Source: Rhodococcus sp. B50
GTDB lineage: Bacteria > Actinomycetota > Actinomycetes > Mycobacteriales > Mycobacteriaceae
Length of the DNA stretch: 64,000 nucleotides
Assembly: GCF_013602415.1 (NCBI RefSeq)
Contig: NZ_WPAG02000002.1
Coordinates: forward strand, 3,227,480 to 3,291,479
Direction of reading: 5' to 3'
Shown here piece after piece: positions 39,857-49,677 of the stretch (its first letter is position 1; every line of letters begins with the position of its first letter). A model generated the notes under the pieces. The model was not told the origin of the DNA and did no database searches. It was given only the letters and a program-made list of their open reading frames with translations. The position numbers and the translations under genes were made by a program.

Positions 39857-40127
39857 CGCACTCCCTCACACTCTCCGGCCGCCGGTCCGGTACGCCGATC
39901 GTCCCGCACCCTGCTGCCGCTCTTAAGCTCCGGCACTCGAGTCGTTCGTCGGAACCGTTTCGAGGTTCCAAGCTCCCACTCCACACTCTAGTGGTCGTGG
40001 TATCGACTCGCTTTCCCTCTACCCTTCGCAAGGCGGCAGGAAAACCCGGTTTCAGAAGTCAACGCTGCACGTGGCGGATACGTTTCCGCAAGCTGTACGC
40101 CACAAGCGAACAGCGGCAGCAGGGGAA

Positions 40128-41558
40128 TCAACGGGCGAAGAACCGCTCGATCCTGCGTCCGAGGCTCCGCGAGGCACGTTCGGGATCGGCCAGAGCGCTT
40201 TCGGCGAGGACACTGTCCTCGTCCGATACCGTACCCGGTTCGAACGGCCGCAGCGAACGTCCCGGCCCACGTAACCGCTCGATGGTGGAGATGAGCGATC
40301 CGCCCTCCTCCGTGGCCTCGGCAACCAGCTTCGGGTCGACATCCAGATGTTCCGCCACCAGGATGTTGCGCAGCTCGACGGCTGCGCGGCCGACCGCGTC
40401 CCCGGGTTCGGCGGACTCGATCGCCAGGTCGCATTCGGTGTCGAATCCCATCGAACGGTTGTTCAGGTTCGACGACCCGATCCGCAGCAGCGTCTCGTCC
40501 ATGACGACGACCTTCGCGTGCACGTAGATCGGCTCCCCGCCGGCCGTGACGGGATAGTAGGCGGCGAAGCGGCCGTGCGCGTCGGCGTCCCACAGCATGT
40601 GCAGCAGGGCACGCCGGGCACCGTCCATCGCCTTGCGTTCGAGCCAGCCCTCGGCGTTGCGCGGGATCACCACCACGATCTCGGGCCCGTCCGGTTCCTG
40701 CAGTCGCTCTGCGAGCGCGTCCGCGATCCTGCGCGAGGCCAGATACTGACTCTCGAGGTAGAGGGTGTGCCGAGCCTTCTCGATCACCGACAGGTACAGC
40801 GACTCGATCTCGTGGACGCCGTCCTTTCCGCCGTAGGCGGGCAGCGTGCGGGCGATGCCCACGTCGACGCCACGCAAGGTCGGCTCGAGGCCGTCGGGCC
40901 AGATCGGTTCCGGGTCCGGCACCGGATCGAGTTCCTCGCCCGTGGCCGCCTTCCACCGGGCACGGGCCTGGTCGCCGAGGGCCTGCGCGGCCCCACCGTC
41001 GACGGCAGTGGTCACGTCGTGCCAGGGCCCGTAGCGTTTGCCGCTCGGCTCCCGCCGGTACTTGCTACGGTCCGGGTGATCCGGCGTATCCCAGCGGTCG
41101 ACGGTCATATCGATACCGCCGCAGAAAGCGATACTGTCGTCGACCACGAGAATTTTCTGATGATGGGCGGCACCCACAGGATGTGCCCCGTCTATTTCGA
41201 AGTGCAGCCGCGGGTCGGTGAGCCAATCGAGTACGAACACCGGAGTCATTCCCCGCGCCAGGGCGCTGAACGCGCCGATGTTCCACTTGAGTAGATAAAT
41301 ATCGAGATCGGGCCGCCGTTCGGGGAGCCATTCGAGGAATTCACCGAGTTTGTTCGGTCCCTCGAGAGTCGGACCGTCCGGTTCGAACTTGATTCGGGTG
41401 TCGAAATCCCACCCGATCAGCATGATGCGCTTTTTCGCCCCGAGCATCGCCGACTTGGCATGACGGAAATAGTCGGCTGCATCGACGATGCAGGTCAGCC
41501 TCTCCGCTCGCGCGATTCGCCAGCAGGTGGAACCCGGTTCGAGCACGGTCTCGGCCAT
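40128..41558 (-). CDS. Phospholipase D-like (HKD) protein
   Basis: 476 residues. Two HKD motifs are present: HHQKILVVDD (about 130-140) and HAKVVVMDE (about 345-355), each followed by the conserved GG or GSSNLNNRSMG. This is a phospholipase D/cardiolipin-synthase-like phosphodiesterase. There is no membrane helix, so it is probably not a classical cardiolipin synthase. It stands between clpC and lsr2, which are adjacent in Mtb, so it is a lineage-specific insertion. The substrate is unknown. Confidence 0.82.
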   Translation of the reverse strand: MAETVLEPGSTCWRIARAERLTCIVDAADYFRHAKSAMLGAKKRIMLIGWDFDTRIKFEPDGPTLEGPNKLGEFLEWLPERRPDLDIYLLKWNIGAFSALARGMTPVFVLDWLTDPRLHFEIDGAHPVGAAHHQKILVVDDSIAFCGGIDMTVDRWDTPDHPDRSKYRREPSGKRYGPWHDVTTAVDGGAAQALGDQARARWKAATGEELDPVPDPEPIWPDGLEPTLRGVDVGIARTLPAYGGKDGVHEIESLYLSVIEKARHTLYLESQYLASRRIADALAERLQEPDGPEIVVVIPRNAEGWLERKAMDGARRALLHMLWDADAHGRFAAYYPVTAGGEPIYVHAKVVVMDETLLRIGSSNLNNRSMGFDTECDLAIESAEPGDAVGRAAVELRNILVAEHLDVDPKLVAEATEEGGSLISTIERLRGPGRSLRPFEPGTVSDEDSVLAESALADPERASRSLGRRIERFFAR

Positions 41559-41659
41559 GAGCGGATGCTACTCCCCGACCGCATCGCCCCAGCTGGCCCA
41601 CATCGGGGATCGGTGTGACGGAGACCACTGAGCCACAAGCGAACCCGCCTTCGACGATT

Positions 41660-41693
41660 GTGGGGCGCCGTCCACGGATGGACGACGCCCCAC
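41660..41693 (-). terminator. Hairpin terminator after lsr2
   Basis: GTGGGGCGCCGTCCA (41660-41674) pairs with TGGACGACGCCCCAC (41679-41693), one mismatch, with a 4-nt loop, between the lsr2 stop and the PLD-like gene. Confidence 0.7.
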
Positions 41694-41701
41694 GGACGAC
41701 C

Positions 41702-41743
41702 TGTCGTCGGTGTGCCTCGACGACGATGTCGTCAGTGTGCCTT
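41702..41743. repeat. Duplication over the lsr2 stop
   Basis: TGTCGTCAGTGTGCCTT (41727-41743, covering the lsr2 stop) recurs as TGTCGTCGGTGTGCCTC (41702-41718), 15 of 17 identical, with a 25-bp period. Confidence 0.7.
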
Positions 41744-42091
41744 GTTGTACGCCTCGACGATCTCCGCCGAGATACGGCCACGCGCGGAAACCGGCAGATC
41801 GTTGTTCCGTGCCCATTCCCGGATCGCAGCCGTCTGCTCGCGACCCGCACTTCCGGATGCGCCCTTGCGTGCGACCGGAGCAGCACCGACCGCAGCTTTG
41901 CTCCGCTTGCGGCCGCCGACCTTACGAGCGTGTTCGATCCAGAATTCCAACTGCTCGCGCAACCGTGCCGCATTGTCCTCGGAAAGGTCGATCTCGTACG
42001 TCACTCCGTCGAGTCCGAACTCCACCGATTCGTCCGCCGCCGATTCCTGATCCACATCGTCGATCAGGGTGACAGTGACTTTCTTCGCCAT
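41732..42091 (-). CDS. lsr2: Nucleoid-associated protein Lsr2
   Basis: 119 residues. The N-terminal dimer domain (1-55, MAKKVTVTLIDDVDQESAAD) is followed by a basic Ala/Lys linker and the C-terminal DNA-binding domain with the AT-hook-like R104-G105-R106 (VSARGRISAEIV). It is an H-NS-like silencer that coats AT-rich and horizontally acquired DNA. ATG 42091 removes an upstream in-frame extension. It lies between clpC and lysS, as Rv3597c does. Confidence 0.95.
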   Translation of the reverse strand: MAKKVTVTLIDDVDQESAADESVEFGLDGVTYEIDLSEDNAARLREQLEFWIEHARKVGGRKRSKAAVGAAPVARKGASGSAGREQTAAIREWARNNDLPVSARGRISAEIVEAYNKAH

Positions 42092-42148
42092 GTGGTGTAA
42101 ATCCTCTCGCATGCGCTTCCCCCCGCGGGACGGGCACCACACTACCCC

Positions 42149-42192
42149 CCGATTAACGCATCGCAATATGGAGCGGCGAAATCCGATTAACG
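42149..42192. repeat. Duplicated CCGATTAACG over the lysS stop
   Basis: CCGATTAACG occurs at 42183-42192 (containing the lysS TAA stop) and again at 42149-42158, 34 bp downstream of it, in the lsr2 promoter region. Confidence 0.7.
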
Positions 42193-43698
42193 GGTGTTCG
42201 GTCGGACAATCGGGAAGAGGATTGTTTCACGGATTCCCAGACCGGTAAGTGCCATGAGGAGGCGGTCGATTCCCATTCCGGTACCCGTGGTCGGCGGCAT
42301 TCCCTGTTCCATCGCCGCGAGGAAATCCTCGTCGAGCACCATTGCCTCGTCGTCCCCTTCCGAGGCCAGACGCGCCTGGTCGAGGAAACGCTCACGCTGA
42401 ATCACCGGATCGACGAGTTCCGAGTAGCCCGTGGCAAGTTCGAAACCGCGGACGTACAGATCCCATTTCTCGGTGACACCACGCACGTCGCGATGATCGC
42501 GCGTCAACGGCGAGGTCTCCACGGGGAAATCGCGGACGAAGGTCGGCTCGTGCAGCTGGTCGCCGCACATGTGCTCCCACAGTTCCTCGACGAGCTTGCC
42601 GTGGCCCCAGCCCTTGCCCTCGGGAATCTCGAGACCGACGCGACCTGCGAGCGCGGTCAATTCTTCGACGGTGGTGTCAGGGGTCACGTCCGAACCGATC
42701 GCCTCGGACAACGAGGGATACATTTCGAGCGTTTTCCATTCACCCCCGAGGTCGTATTCGGTGCCGTCGGCCAGCGTCACGACGTGGCTGCCGAAGACCG
42801 CGAACGCGACCTCCTGGATGATCTCGCGAATCATCCGCGCCGAATCGTCGTAGGTGCCGTACGCCTCGTACGTTTCGAGCATCGAGAATTCCGGCGAGTG
42901 CGTCGAGTCGGCACCTTCGTTGCGGAAATTACGGTTGATCTCGAAGACCTTCTCCATACCGCCGACCACACACCGCTTGAGGAACAATTCCGGGGCGATG
43001 CGCAGGAACAGATCGATATCGAGCGCGTTCGAGTGCGTTACGAAGGGGCGCGCGGCGGCACCGCCGTGCAGGGTCTGCAGCATGGGCGTCTCGACCTCGA
43101 GGAATCCGCGACGCTCAAGCGCGTTGCGCAGCTCGCGGACCACCGCGACACGCATGCGCGCGTTTCGCCGTGCCTCGGGACGCACGATGAGGTCGACGTA
43201 GCGCTGACGCACCCGTGCCTCTTCGTTCATCTCCTTGTGCGCGACCGGCAGCGGACGCAGCGCCTTCGACGCCATGGTCCACGAGTCGGCCATGACACTG
43301 AGCTCGCCGCGTCGGGAGCTGATGACCTCACCGTGCACGAACACGATGTCGCCGAGGTCCACCTCGGACTTCCAGCCGGCGAGCGCGTCCTCGCCGACAC
43401 CGGCGAGGCTCAGCATGACCTGCAGCTGGGTGCCGTCGCCCTCCTGGAGCGTCGCGAAGCACAGCTTGCCGGTGTTGCGCGAGAACATCACGCGTCCGGC
43501 GACACCGACGATGGTGCCGGTGGCGGTGTCGGGCTCGAGGTCGGGATACTCGGCACGGATCTCCGCGAGCGTATGGGTGCGCGCGATCGTGACGGGATAG
43601 GCCTCCGAGCCCTGTGCCAGGAGCCGTTCGCGCTTCTCGCGGCGGACCCGCATCTGCTCGGGGGTGTCGTCGGGCTGCTGAACGGTGGCATCACTCAC
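42187..43698 (-). CDS. lysS: Lysyl-tRNA synthetase LysS (class II)
   Basis: 503 residues. The OB-fold anticodon domain (about 60-165) is followed by the class II core with [20 protein letters not shown] (motif 2) and [15 protein letters not shown] (motif 3). It charges tRNA-Lys. GTG 43698 ([18 protein letters not shown]) is preferred to longer frames. It is the housekeeping, non-membrane form, adjacent to lsr2 as in Mtb. Confidence 0.95.
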   Translation of the reverse strand: MSDATVQQPDDTPEQMRVRREKRERLLAQGSEAYPVTIARTHTLAEIRAEYPDLEPDTATGTIVGVAGRVMFSRNTGKLCFATLQEGDGTQLQVMLSLAGVGEDALAGWKSEVDLGDIVFVHGEVISSRRGELSVMADSWTMASKALRPLPVAHKEMNEEARVRQRYVDLIVRPEARRNARMRVAVVRELRNALERRGFLEVETPMLQTLHGGAAARPFVTHSNALDIDLFLRIAPELFLKRCVVGGMEKVFEINRNFRNEGADSTHSPEFSMLETYEAYGTYDDSARMIREIIQEVAFAVFGSHVVTLADGTEYDLGGEWKTLEMYPSLSEAIGSDVTPDTTVEELTALAGRVGLEIPEGKGWGHGKLVEELWEHMCGDQLHEPTFVRDFPVETSPLTRDHRDVRGVTEKWDLYVRGFELATGYSELVDPVIQRERFLDQARLASEGDDEAMVLDEDFLAAMEQGMPPTTGTGMGIDRLLMALTGLGIRETILFPIVRPNTR

Positions 43699-43751
43699 GG
43701 GTAACCAGACTATCGGACACCCGGGGTCGTTCTTCCTGCAGATGCGCGCTT

Positions 43752-44222
43752 TCAGTGCGCGGTGACCCGCGCCACGTCCTGCGCGACGTGCTGGGCCTCG
43801 GCCACCGCCCCGACCAGGCGGGCGGCGCGGATGGCGTCGTAACCACCGACGAGATGGGTGACCCGCCGCAGACCCTGCGCGTGCAACTCGGCGACCACGC
43901 CGTGCGAGCTTGCACCGTCGGCCGAGACGAGGATCCATTCGACGTCGCGATCGACGGCGAGAGCGAGACGGCCCGACCCGCTCGGATCGAGCCGCTCGGC
44001 GACAAGATCGGCGGAGATGGCCAACGCGCCGGGAAGTGTTCCCTGAGAAGCACGTTCGACGTGCGAGCGGATGTCGACGACGACGGCGCCGCGGGCGACC
44101 GCTGCGGACAGTTCGGTGGGGTACGTGCGCTCGACGGCAAGTCGGTGGAAGGCTACCGGAGCGGCATCAGAAACCGGAGCGACAGTGGAAACAGAAGTGG
44201 CGGAAACAAGCGCAGCGCGCAT
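43752..44222 (-). CDS. Rhodanese-like protein lacking the catalytic cysteine
   Basis: 156 residues. The rhodanese fold is recognisable ([20 protein letters not shown], then the loop [13 protein letters not shown] and [10 protein letters not shown]). In active sulfurtransferases the loop starts with Cys; here Ser100 stands in its place, so transfer by the usual persulfide is not expected. ATG 44222 has GGGAG at 44230-44234. A short Cys-Cys leader peptide and a hairpin that hides this Shine-Dalgarno lie just upstream, so expression should respond to cysteine supply. It lies between lysS and coaX. Confidence 0.8.
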   Translation of the reverse strand: MRAALVSATSVSTVAPVSDAAPVAFHRLAVERTYPTELSAAVARGAVVVDIRSHVERASQGTLPGALAISADLVAERLDPSGSGRLALAVDRDVEWILVSADGASSHGVVAELHAQGLRRVTHLVGGYDAIRAARLVGAVAEAQHVAQDVARVTAH

Positions 44223-44229
44223 GAGAAAA

Positions 44230-44292
44230 CTCCCAGGAATGTGTTATCGGTCGAGGCGGCAGTCAGCCTCGACAACACTCCTGGGTGCTCAT
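44230..44292 (-). promoter_or_regulatory. Hairpin that sequesters the rhodanese-gene ribosome site
   Basis: Three pairing blocks run from the leader peptide into the untranslated region: plus-strand CCCAGGA (44232-44238) with TCCTGGG (44279-44285), GTGTT (44241-44245) with AACAC (44274-44278), and TCGAGGC (44251-44257) with GCCTCGA (44266-44272). The first block contains part of the GGGAG Shine-Dalgarno. A ribosome paused at the leader's Cys codons would prevent this pairing. Confidence 0.7.
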
Positions 44293-44304
44293 GCAACGGA
44301 TCAC
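44263..44304 (-). CDS. Cysteine leader peptide upstream of the rhodanese-like gene
   Basis: A 13-residue open frame, MIRCMSTQECCRG, from GTG 44304 to TGA, with tandem Cys codons three residues before the stop region. A -10-like TAAAAA at 44318-44313 ends 8 nt before the GTG, which fits a leaderless transcript; an internal ATG at 44292 is the alternative. Cys-codon leaders that control downstream genes by attenuation are known in Mycobacterium. The assignment here rests on position, codon content and the overlapping hairpin. Confidence 0.7.
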   Translation of the reverse strand: MIRCMSTQECCRG

Positions 44305-44312
44305 GGGGACCA

Positions 44313-44318
44313 TTTTTA
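44313..44318 (-). promoter_or_regulatory. -10 element of the cysteine leader transcript
   Basis: TAAAAA on the minus strand lies inside the last codons of coaX, 8 nt before the leader GTG. No clear -35 was found. Confidence 0.45.
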
Positions 44319-45149
44319 CACAGAATGGCGCTCAGCGGAACCCGCAGTTCCGCGTGCCGCTCGTCTCACCTGGTTCCGTTCGTACACCAGACGCAACCCT
44401 TCGAGGGTCAGGTCCGGTTCGTGGTGCTCGAGGGTGCGCGACTCCGGCATGATCAGCGGCGCACTGTCGCCGGTGCAGATCACGGCCACGTCGTCGCCGT
44501 CGAAACCGGGGACCTCGGCGCAGATCCGCCGCACGACGCCGTCGACCATGCCGGCGAACCCGAAGACCGCCCCGGACTGCATGCACTCGACGGTGTTCTT
44601 ACCCAGAACGCCTCGGGGACGGAGCAATTCGACCTTGCGCAGCGCGGCGGACCGTGACGCCAGCGCATCCATCGAGATCTCCACACCCGGAGCGATGGAA
44701 CCGCCGAGGAACTCCCCCTTGCCCGACACGACGTCGACGCACGTGGAGGTTCCGAAATCCACGACGATGCAAGGAGATCCGTAGAAGTGGTAGGCCGCCA
44801 GGCTGTTGACGATGCGGTCGGCGCCGACCTCCTTCGGGTTGTCCACCAGCAGAGGCACTCCCGTCCGCACACCCGGCTCGACCACGACGTGGGGCACCGA
44901 CGACCAGTAGCGGTCGAGCATGACGCGCAGCTCGCGCAACACCGATGGCACGGTCGACAGGGCCGCGACCCCGGTGACCTGCTCGGCGGATTCCCCGAGC
45001 AGACCGCGGAACAGCAGAGCGATCTCGTCCGCGGTCATCCTGGGATCGGTACGGACGCGCCAGTCGCGCAGCAGCCGCGCGTTCGACCCGCTGCCCGCGA
45101 ACACCCCCAGGACGATGTTGGTGTTGCGGACGTCGACGGTGAGGAGCAC
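44316..45149 (-). CDS. coaX: Type III pantothenate kinase CoaX
   Basis: 277 residues with [17 protein letters not shown] (phosphate loop), [19 protein letters not shown] and [27 protein letters not shown]. It phosphorylates pantothenate in CoA synthesis. GTG 45149 begins 2 nt after panD. The CoaX form is conserved but inactive in some mycobacteria, which rely on CoaA; here the three motifs look intact. Its 3' end contains the promoter for the downstream leader. Confidence 0.92.
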   Translation of the reverse strand: MLLTVDVRNTNIVLGVFAGSGSNARLLRDWRVRTDPRMTADEIALLFRGLLGESAEQVTGVAALSTVPSVLRELRVMLDRYWSSVPHVVVEPGVRTGVPLLVDNPKEVGADRIVNSLAAYHFYGSPCIVVDFGTSTCVDVVSGKGEFLGGSIAPGVEISMDALASRSAALRKVELLRPRGVLGKNTVECMQSGAVFGFAGMVDGVVRRICAEVPGFDGDDVAVICTGDSAPLIMPESRTLEHHEPDLTLEGLRLVYERNQVRRAARGTAGSAERHSV

Positions 45150-45151
45150 CT

Positions 45152-45589
45152 CTAGACCAGGGACGGGGAGTCGAGGGTCGACAGCATCCGCGGCGTGATC
45201 AGGCCCGAGCCCTCGGGAGCGTGGGCGGGGTCGTTGCCGAGCTCGACCTGACGGTTGTCGGCGTCGACGAACACCACGCGCGGGTTGTAGTCCTTGCACT
45301 CCTGCTCGTTCATCACACCGTAGGCAATGAGGATGACGAGATCGCCGGGGCTCACGAGACGCGCTGCGGCCCCGTTGATCCCGATGATGCCCGAACCACG
45401 CTCACCGGCGATGACATACGTCTCGAGCCGGGCGCCGTTGTCGATATCGACGATGCAGACCTGCTCACCTTCGAGCAGATCCGCGGCGTCCATCAGATCC
45501 TGGTCGACGGTCACCGAACCGACATAGTGCAGATCCGCGTGGGTGACCGTGGCGCGGTGGATCTTCGACTTCATCATGGTGCGGAACAT
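45152..45589 (-). CDS. panD: Aspartate 1-decarboxylase PanD
   Basis: 145 residues. The self-cleavage site Gly24-Ser25 ([18 protein letters not shown]) generates the pyruvoyl cofactor, and [16 protein letters not shown] and RVVFVD are conserved. It makes beta-alanine for pantothenate. It lies between panC and coaX in one operon. It is the target of pyrazinoic acid in Mtb. Confidence 0.95.
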   Translation of the reverse strand: MFRTMMKSKIHRATVTHADLHYVGSVTVDQDLMDAADLLEGEQVCIVDIDNGARLETYVIAGERGSGIIGINGAAARLVSPGDLVILIAYGVMNEQECKDYNPRVVFVDADNRQVELGNDPAHAPEGSGLITPRMLSTLDSPSLV

Positions 45590-45633
45590 GCTCGTCCTCG
45601 GTTTCTTTCTCGTTTCCGAAATCGATCGGTGGG

Positions 45634-46572
45634 TCAGCGGGTCGTCAGGTTGTCTTCGGCATCGGGATCCACCGGGCCGGTGGCGCGCTCGAGGAAGCCG
45701 GTACCGACGGCGACCCCGACGTTGTCGATGAGCCGTGTGGTGCCGAGTCGCGCGGCGACGAGCAGTCGGCCGTCGCCTCGTTCGGGCGCAGGCCCGAGAT
45801 CGGCACCGCGCACCTCGAGATAGTCCACCTCGATCTGCGGGCTCTGCGAGAGCACCTCACGCGCCGTGGACAGGATCGCCTCGGCTCCCCCCGCCGCGGC
45901 GTGCGCACCGGCGACGAGGGCCGCCGACAGCGTGGTCGCGATCTCGCGCTGTTCGGCGTCGAGATAGCGGTTGCGGGAGGACAGTGCGAGTCCGTCCTGC
46001 TCTCGCACTGTGGGAACACCGACGATGCGGATGTCGAGATCGAGGTCGGCGACCATCTGACGGATCAGGGTGAGCTGCTGGTAGTCCTTCTCACCGAAGT
46101 ACGCGGCGTTGGGACCGGCGATGTTGAACAGCTTCGCGACGACCGTCAGCATCCCAGCGAAATGGCCGGGGCGCGAAGCACCTTCCAGTTCCGATCCGAG
46201 CGGACCGGGATGGATCGTGGTACGAGGGCCGTGCGGGTACATCGCGGAGGCCGACGGGACGAACGCGAGTTCGACCCCGGCTTCACGGAGCAGTTCGAGG
46301 TCGGCGTCGAGGGTGCGGGGGTAGGCGTCGAGGTCCTCACCCTTCCCGAACTGCAGGGGGTTGACGAAGATCGACACCACCACGACGGCACCGGTGAGCT
46401 TGGCCTGACGCACGAGCTCGAGGTGACCGGTGTGCAGCGCACCCATCGTCGGTACGAGTGCGACGGTGCGGCCGACGCCGCGCAGAGCCCGGGTGACCTT
46501 GGTCAGGCCTGCGGGATCGTGGTGAACGGTCAGTTCACCTCGCACGTATCCGCGCTGCCCTGCTTCACTCAC
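45634..46572 (-). CDS. panC: Pantothenate synthetase PanC
   Basis: 312 residues with [18 protein letters not shown] (HIGH-like), [34 protein letters not shown] and LSSRNRYLD. It condenses pantoate with beta-alanine using ATP. GTG 46572 overlaps the preceding DUF2520 gene by 8 nt. panD follows 44 nt later. Confidence 0.95.
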   Translation of the reverse strand: MSEAGQRGYVRGELTVHHDPAGLTKVTRALRGVGRTVALVPTMGALHTGHLELVRQAKLTGAVVVVSIFVNPLQFGKGEDLDAYPRTLDADLELLREAGVELAFVPSASAMYPHGPRTTIHPGPLGSELEGASRPGHFAGMLTVVAKLFNIAGPNAAYFGEKDYQQLTLIRQMVADLDLDIRIVGVPTVREQDGLALSSRNRYLDAEQREIATTLSAALVAGAHAAAGGAEAILSTAREVLSQSPQIEVDYLEVRGADLGPAPERGDGRLLVAARLGTTRLIDNVGVAVGTGFLERATGPVDPDAEDNLTTR

Positions 46573-47500
46573 CGTATTCAGCTCCTTCGAGAATTGCCAT
46601 GACTTCCGGCTTCGAACCGGCCCGCTGCGCCGACCGCAGCGACATCGCCCGATAACCCGCCGCGATCTGCGGATCGACGGCCTCGAGCGCGCGCAGATGC
46701 GCAGCAACCGCCTTCGCATCGCCGCGCGCGACCGGCCCGGTGAGGGCGGAGGGTCCGCGTCGCAGCACGTTGTCGAGCGCCGCCGAGAGCAACGGTTGCA
46801 GGACCCGTTCGGCGACTCCACCGGGAGCGTCGTCGACGAGTTGCTGCCCGAGCAGTTCCTCTCCCTGCAGGGCGCTGCGCAGCGCCTCCACGGCGTCGGC
46901 AACCAGCGTGACCAGGTGGTTGCTGCCGTGTGCGAGGGCCGCGTGGTAGGTCGTCCGCATGGATTCGGGGACGCGGACCGGCTCGCCGCCGATCTCGAGG
47001 ACCAGGGACTGAGCGATGGCGTAACCGATCTCGTCGGCGGCCGTGATGCCGAAACACGCGGACGAGATTCGGTCGATGTCCTCGTCGTGGCCGGTGAAGG
47101 TCATCGCGGGGTGGATCGCGAGGGGCACGGCGCCCTGCTCGGTCAGCGGCTCGAGGATCGCGGTGCCATGAGCGCCGGAGACGTGGACGACGATCGTGCC
47201 GGCAGCAACCGAACCGGTGGCCGCCAGACCCTTGACCAGCGACGACAGTTCGGTATCGGGAACGGCGAGGAGGAGGAGGTTGCAGCGACCGGCAACCTCG
47301 TCGACCGGCAGTATCTGGGACTCGGGCAGACGGGTGGCGGCGCGGTGTCTGGAGACGTCGGAGACCGCCGAGCAGGCCACGACGACGTGACCGACACGTT
47401 CGAACGCCGCGCCGAGTGCGGTACCGACCCGTCCGGCGGACACAATTCCTACCGACAGGCGCGCAGGCGCAGGTGCGTTGGTGATCCCGAAGGAATTCAC
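46565..47500 (-). CDS. DUF2520 Rossmann-fold protein (Rv3603c-like)
   Basis: 311 residues. The N-terminal NAD(P)-binding fold has [21 protein letters not shown], and the C-terminal helical domain has [20 protein letters not shown]. The family resembles F420-dependent and ketopantoate-type reductases but lacks an established function. It overlaps panC by 8 nt and is conserved with panC-panD-coaX, so a role in pantoate or CoA metabolism (for example reduction of ketopantoate) is plausible but unproven. Confidence 0.8.
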   Translation of the reverse strand: MNSFGITNAPAPARLSVGIVSAGRVGTALGAAFERVGHVVVACSAVSDVSRHRAATRLPESQILPVDEVAGRCNLLLLAVPDTELSSLVKGLAATGSVAAGTIVVHVSGAHGTAILEPLTEQGAVPLAIHPAMTFTGHDEDIDRISSACFGITAADEIGYAIAQSLVLEIGGEPVRVPESMRTTYHAALAHGSNHLVTLVADAVEALRSALQGEELLGQQLVDDAPGGVAERVLQPLLSAALDNVLRRGPSALTGPVARGDAKAVAAHLRALEAVDPQIAAGYRAMSLRSAQRAGSKPEVMAILEGAEYGE

Positions 47501-47659
47501 GGGAGTCCTCTCGTTCGTTCCAGTCCCGCTCAGCGGGTACCGGACGTTCCGATCGACAATAGCGCGCGCTTTCCGGGGCTCGCCACGGTCGGGTCGAGTG
47601 ATCTGCGCCTCACCGAACGAGGTGGGCGGGCGAGGCGTGACGGACGAACCGCCTGCGGA

Positions 47660-48592
47660 TCAGCGTTCGCTCGACAACGACGCGAGGATTTCCGCGACCG
47701 TCCGGCCCTCACCGTGGGCGCCGTCGCCCCGGCGGCGTCGGGAGCGACGTCCTGACGATTCGTCGTCGGAGTCGTCGTCATCGTCGGCCGTGTCCGCTGT
47801 TCCGTCGTCCTGCGCGGCGGGGTCTTCCTGAGCGGTGCTCTTCTGCGCGGTGGTGTCCTTCCGCCGGCCGGCCGGCCTCTGCTGCTCGCGCTGTTCCTCG
47901 GTGCCCGCTTTCTCGCTCGCAGATTTCTCGCTCACCGAACCGTCATCCTGTTTCCCGGCCGCCGGCTCGTCGGCGTCACCCTTCTCCGGCGCCTTCCCGG
48001 ACGTCTTCACAGCATCGCGCAGGCCCGCCTCGACCGATTCGGTCTCCGCGGTCACCGGCTCGTCGTCGGGAGACGCGAAAGCAGGCCCGGACGGACGCGG
48101 CGCGGACACCCGCGCGGCCTCGCTCAGTTCGCGCAACTTCTCCGCCTGACCTTCGAGGGCGACGACGTCGTCGGGCAATCGGCCGTCGAACAACATCTCG
48201 AGCGTGCGACGCAGGGTGGCCAGCTCGGTGCGCAGGGCCGCCACCTCGCCGGCGTCGAGTTTCAGATCGGCTCGGACTTTCTCCTCGACGGTCAGCTCGT
48301 ACTCGCGCCGCGCCGCGATCTCTCGCTGCAACTGCAGCTCGTACACCGTCTTCAGGTCGTCGGCCTTCGCTCGGTCGAGCGCCGATTCCCGGCGGTACTT
48401 GTTCATCGCGATGGCTCCGATGGTGGCGGCCCAGAGAGCGACGACCACCGCGACGCGCAGCAACTGCACGCTCTCACTGAAGACCAACAGCAACGAGGCG
48501 ATCATCGCCAGAGCGAGCAGACCGGCCACGATCATCGAGCCGGTGCTGCGCCACGGACGACGATTTCTGTCTGCTCGCGCCGAGGAAGCCAT
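47660..48592 (-). CDS. Membrane-anchored coiled-coil/disordered protein (DUF6779-like)
   Basis: About 310 residues. Two membrane segments lie in the first 65 residues (TGSMIVAGLLALAMIASLLL; LRVAVVVALWAATIGAIAM). An alpha-helical Lys/Glu/Arg-rich segment follows (about 70-160, likely coiled coil), then a long acidic low-complexity tail (ADDDDDSDDESSGRRSRRRR near the end). It occupies the place of Rv3604c between the pan and fol genes. Function unknown; a scaffolding role is only a guess. The start is ATG 48592 or 48598. Confidence 0.72.
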   Translation of the reverse strand: MASSARADRNRRPWRSTGSMIVAGLLALAMIASLLLVFSESVQLLRVAVVVALWAATIGAIAMNKYRRESALDRAKADDLKTVYELQLQREIAARREYELTVEEKVRADLKLDAGEVAALRTELATLRRTLEMLFDGRLPDDVVALEGQAEKLRELSEAARVSAPRPSGPAFASPDDEPVTAETESVEAGLRDAVKTSGKAPEKGDADEPAAGKQDDGSVSEKSASEKAGTEEQREQQRPAGRRKDTTAQKSTAQEDPAAQDDGTADTADDDDDSDDESSGRRSRRRRGDGAHGEGRTVAEILASLSSER

Positions 48593-48664
48593 GACCATCA
48601 GGGTACTTGGACAGGTCCACCGATCGGAGCCGGACGACACGCCCTCCCACCGCGAAATCCGAGG

Positions 48665-49141
48665 TCAGACAGCCGGTTCGTTCGGTTCGTCGGGGTCTTC
48701 CGGTGTCCGGCAACAGTATTCGAGCCATAATGCGGCGGCCGCCAGAGCGATGCCGGCGACGGCTCCGACGAGCACACCCGACGTGTCGTCGGTGGCCGCC
48801 TGCACCACACCGCGCTGCGGCACGAGATACAGCAGGAACCCGACCCACACCCCGGCACTCGCGGCACCCACCAGCGCGGATGCCTTCGCGAGCGCGACCG
48901 CGCGGGCCGCGGTGATGGGATGCAACCGGCCCGGCCCCTCACCGATCTCGTGCTTGCCCACCCGCGACCGGATCATGAACGCCAGGATCACCTCGATCAC
49001 CGCGACCGGGTACAGCGAGGCTCCCGCATAGACCGGGATGGGCGGCAGCGAGCCGTACATCGTGCGGACGAGCAACCACGCGACGACCGCCGCCAGCGCG
49101 GCCAGCGCCAGCAGATCGCGGATCCTGGTCTGTTTCAGCAC
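48665..49141 (-). CDS. DUF3180 membrane protein
   Basis: 158 residues with four predicted membrane helices (about 8-28, 35-55, 80-103, 120-142) and the family start MLKQTRIRDLLALAALAAVV. It is conserved next to folK as Rv3605c. Function unknown. GTG 49141 follows the folK stop by 11 nt, so it belongs to the fol operon. Confidence 0.82.
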   Translation of the reverse strand: MLKQTRIRDLLALAALAAVVAWLLVRTMYGSLPPIPVYAGASLYPVAVIEVILAFMIRSRVGKHEIGEGPGRLHPITAARAVALAKASALVGAASAGVWVGFLLYLVPQRGVVQAATDDTSGVLVGAVAGIALAAAALWLEYCCRTPEDPDEPNEPAV

Positions 49142-49152
49142 TCGCTGCGCCC

Positions 49153-49677
49153 CTAGGTCGTCGGCCCGGTCAGCGACAGATCGGTGCGATGCACGCCCTC
49201 TCGTTCGGCGTCGTCGAGTTCGCCCAGCCACTCGCCGATGCCCGCCCGTCGGCCGTCGGCGGTGAGCACGGCGTCGGGCTCGACGTCGAGCCACGGGACG
49301 AGCACGAACGCCCGCTGGTGCGCGCGCGGGTGGGGCAGGATCAGATCCGGATCGTCGCTGCGCACCTCGCCGTCGCCGCTGTCGCAGCTCACGACGTCGA
49401 CGTCGAGGCTGCGCGGCCCCCAACGCTGCACCCGCACGCGTTCGGCGGCTTCTTCGAGTTCGCGGCCGAACCGCAGCCAGTCGTACGGACCGAACTCGGC
49501 GTCCTTCGCGACGACGACCGCGTTGAGGAAGTCCTCCTGCTCGACACCACCCCACGGCGCCGTCGAGTACACCGCCGAGACGGCGACGAGGCGCTCACCC
49601 AGCGCGTCGACGACCGACCGCAGGTGCGCGAGCCGGTCGCCGACATTCGACCCGATGGACAGCACGGCACGACTCAT
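49153..49677 (-). CDS. folK: 6-hydroxymethyl-dihydropterin pyrophosphokinase FolK
   Basis: 174 residues with [59 protein letters not shown] and [16 protein letters not shown], the HPPK signatures. It pyrophosphorylates the pterin before condensation by FolP. It overlaps folB by 4 nt. Confidence 0.95.
   Translation of the reverse strand: MSRAVLSIGSNVGDRLAHLRSVVDALGERLVAVSAVYSTAPWGGVEQEDFLNAVVVAKDAEFGPYDWLRFGRELEEAAERVRVQRWGPRSLDVDVVSCDSGDGEVRSDDPDLILPHPRAHQRAFVLVPWLDVEPDAVLTADGRRAGIGEWLGELDDAEREGVHRTDLSLTGPTT

Noticed and set aside
39857..40127. A ClgR or HspR operator before clpC
   Set aside because: No convincing match to either consensus was found; only isolated half-sites such as CTTAAG are present.
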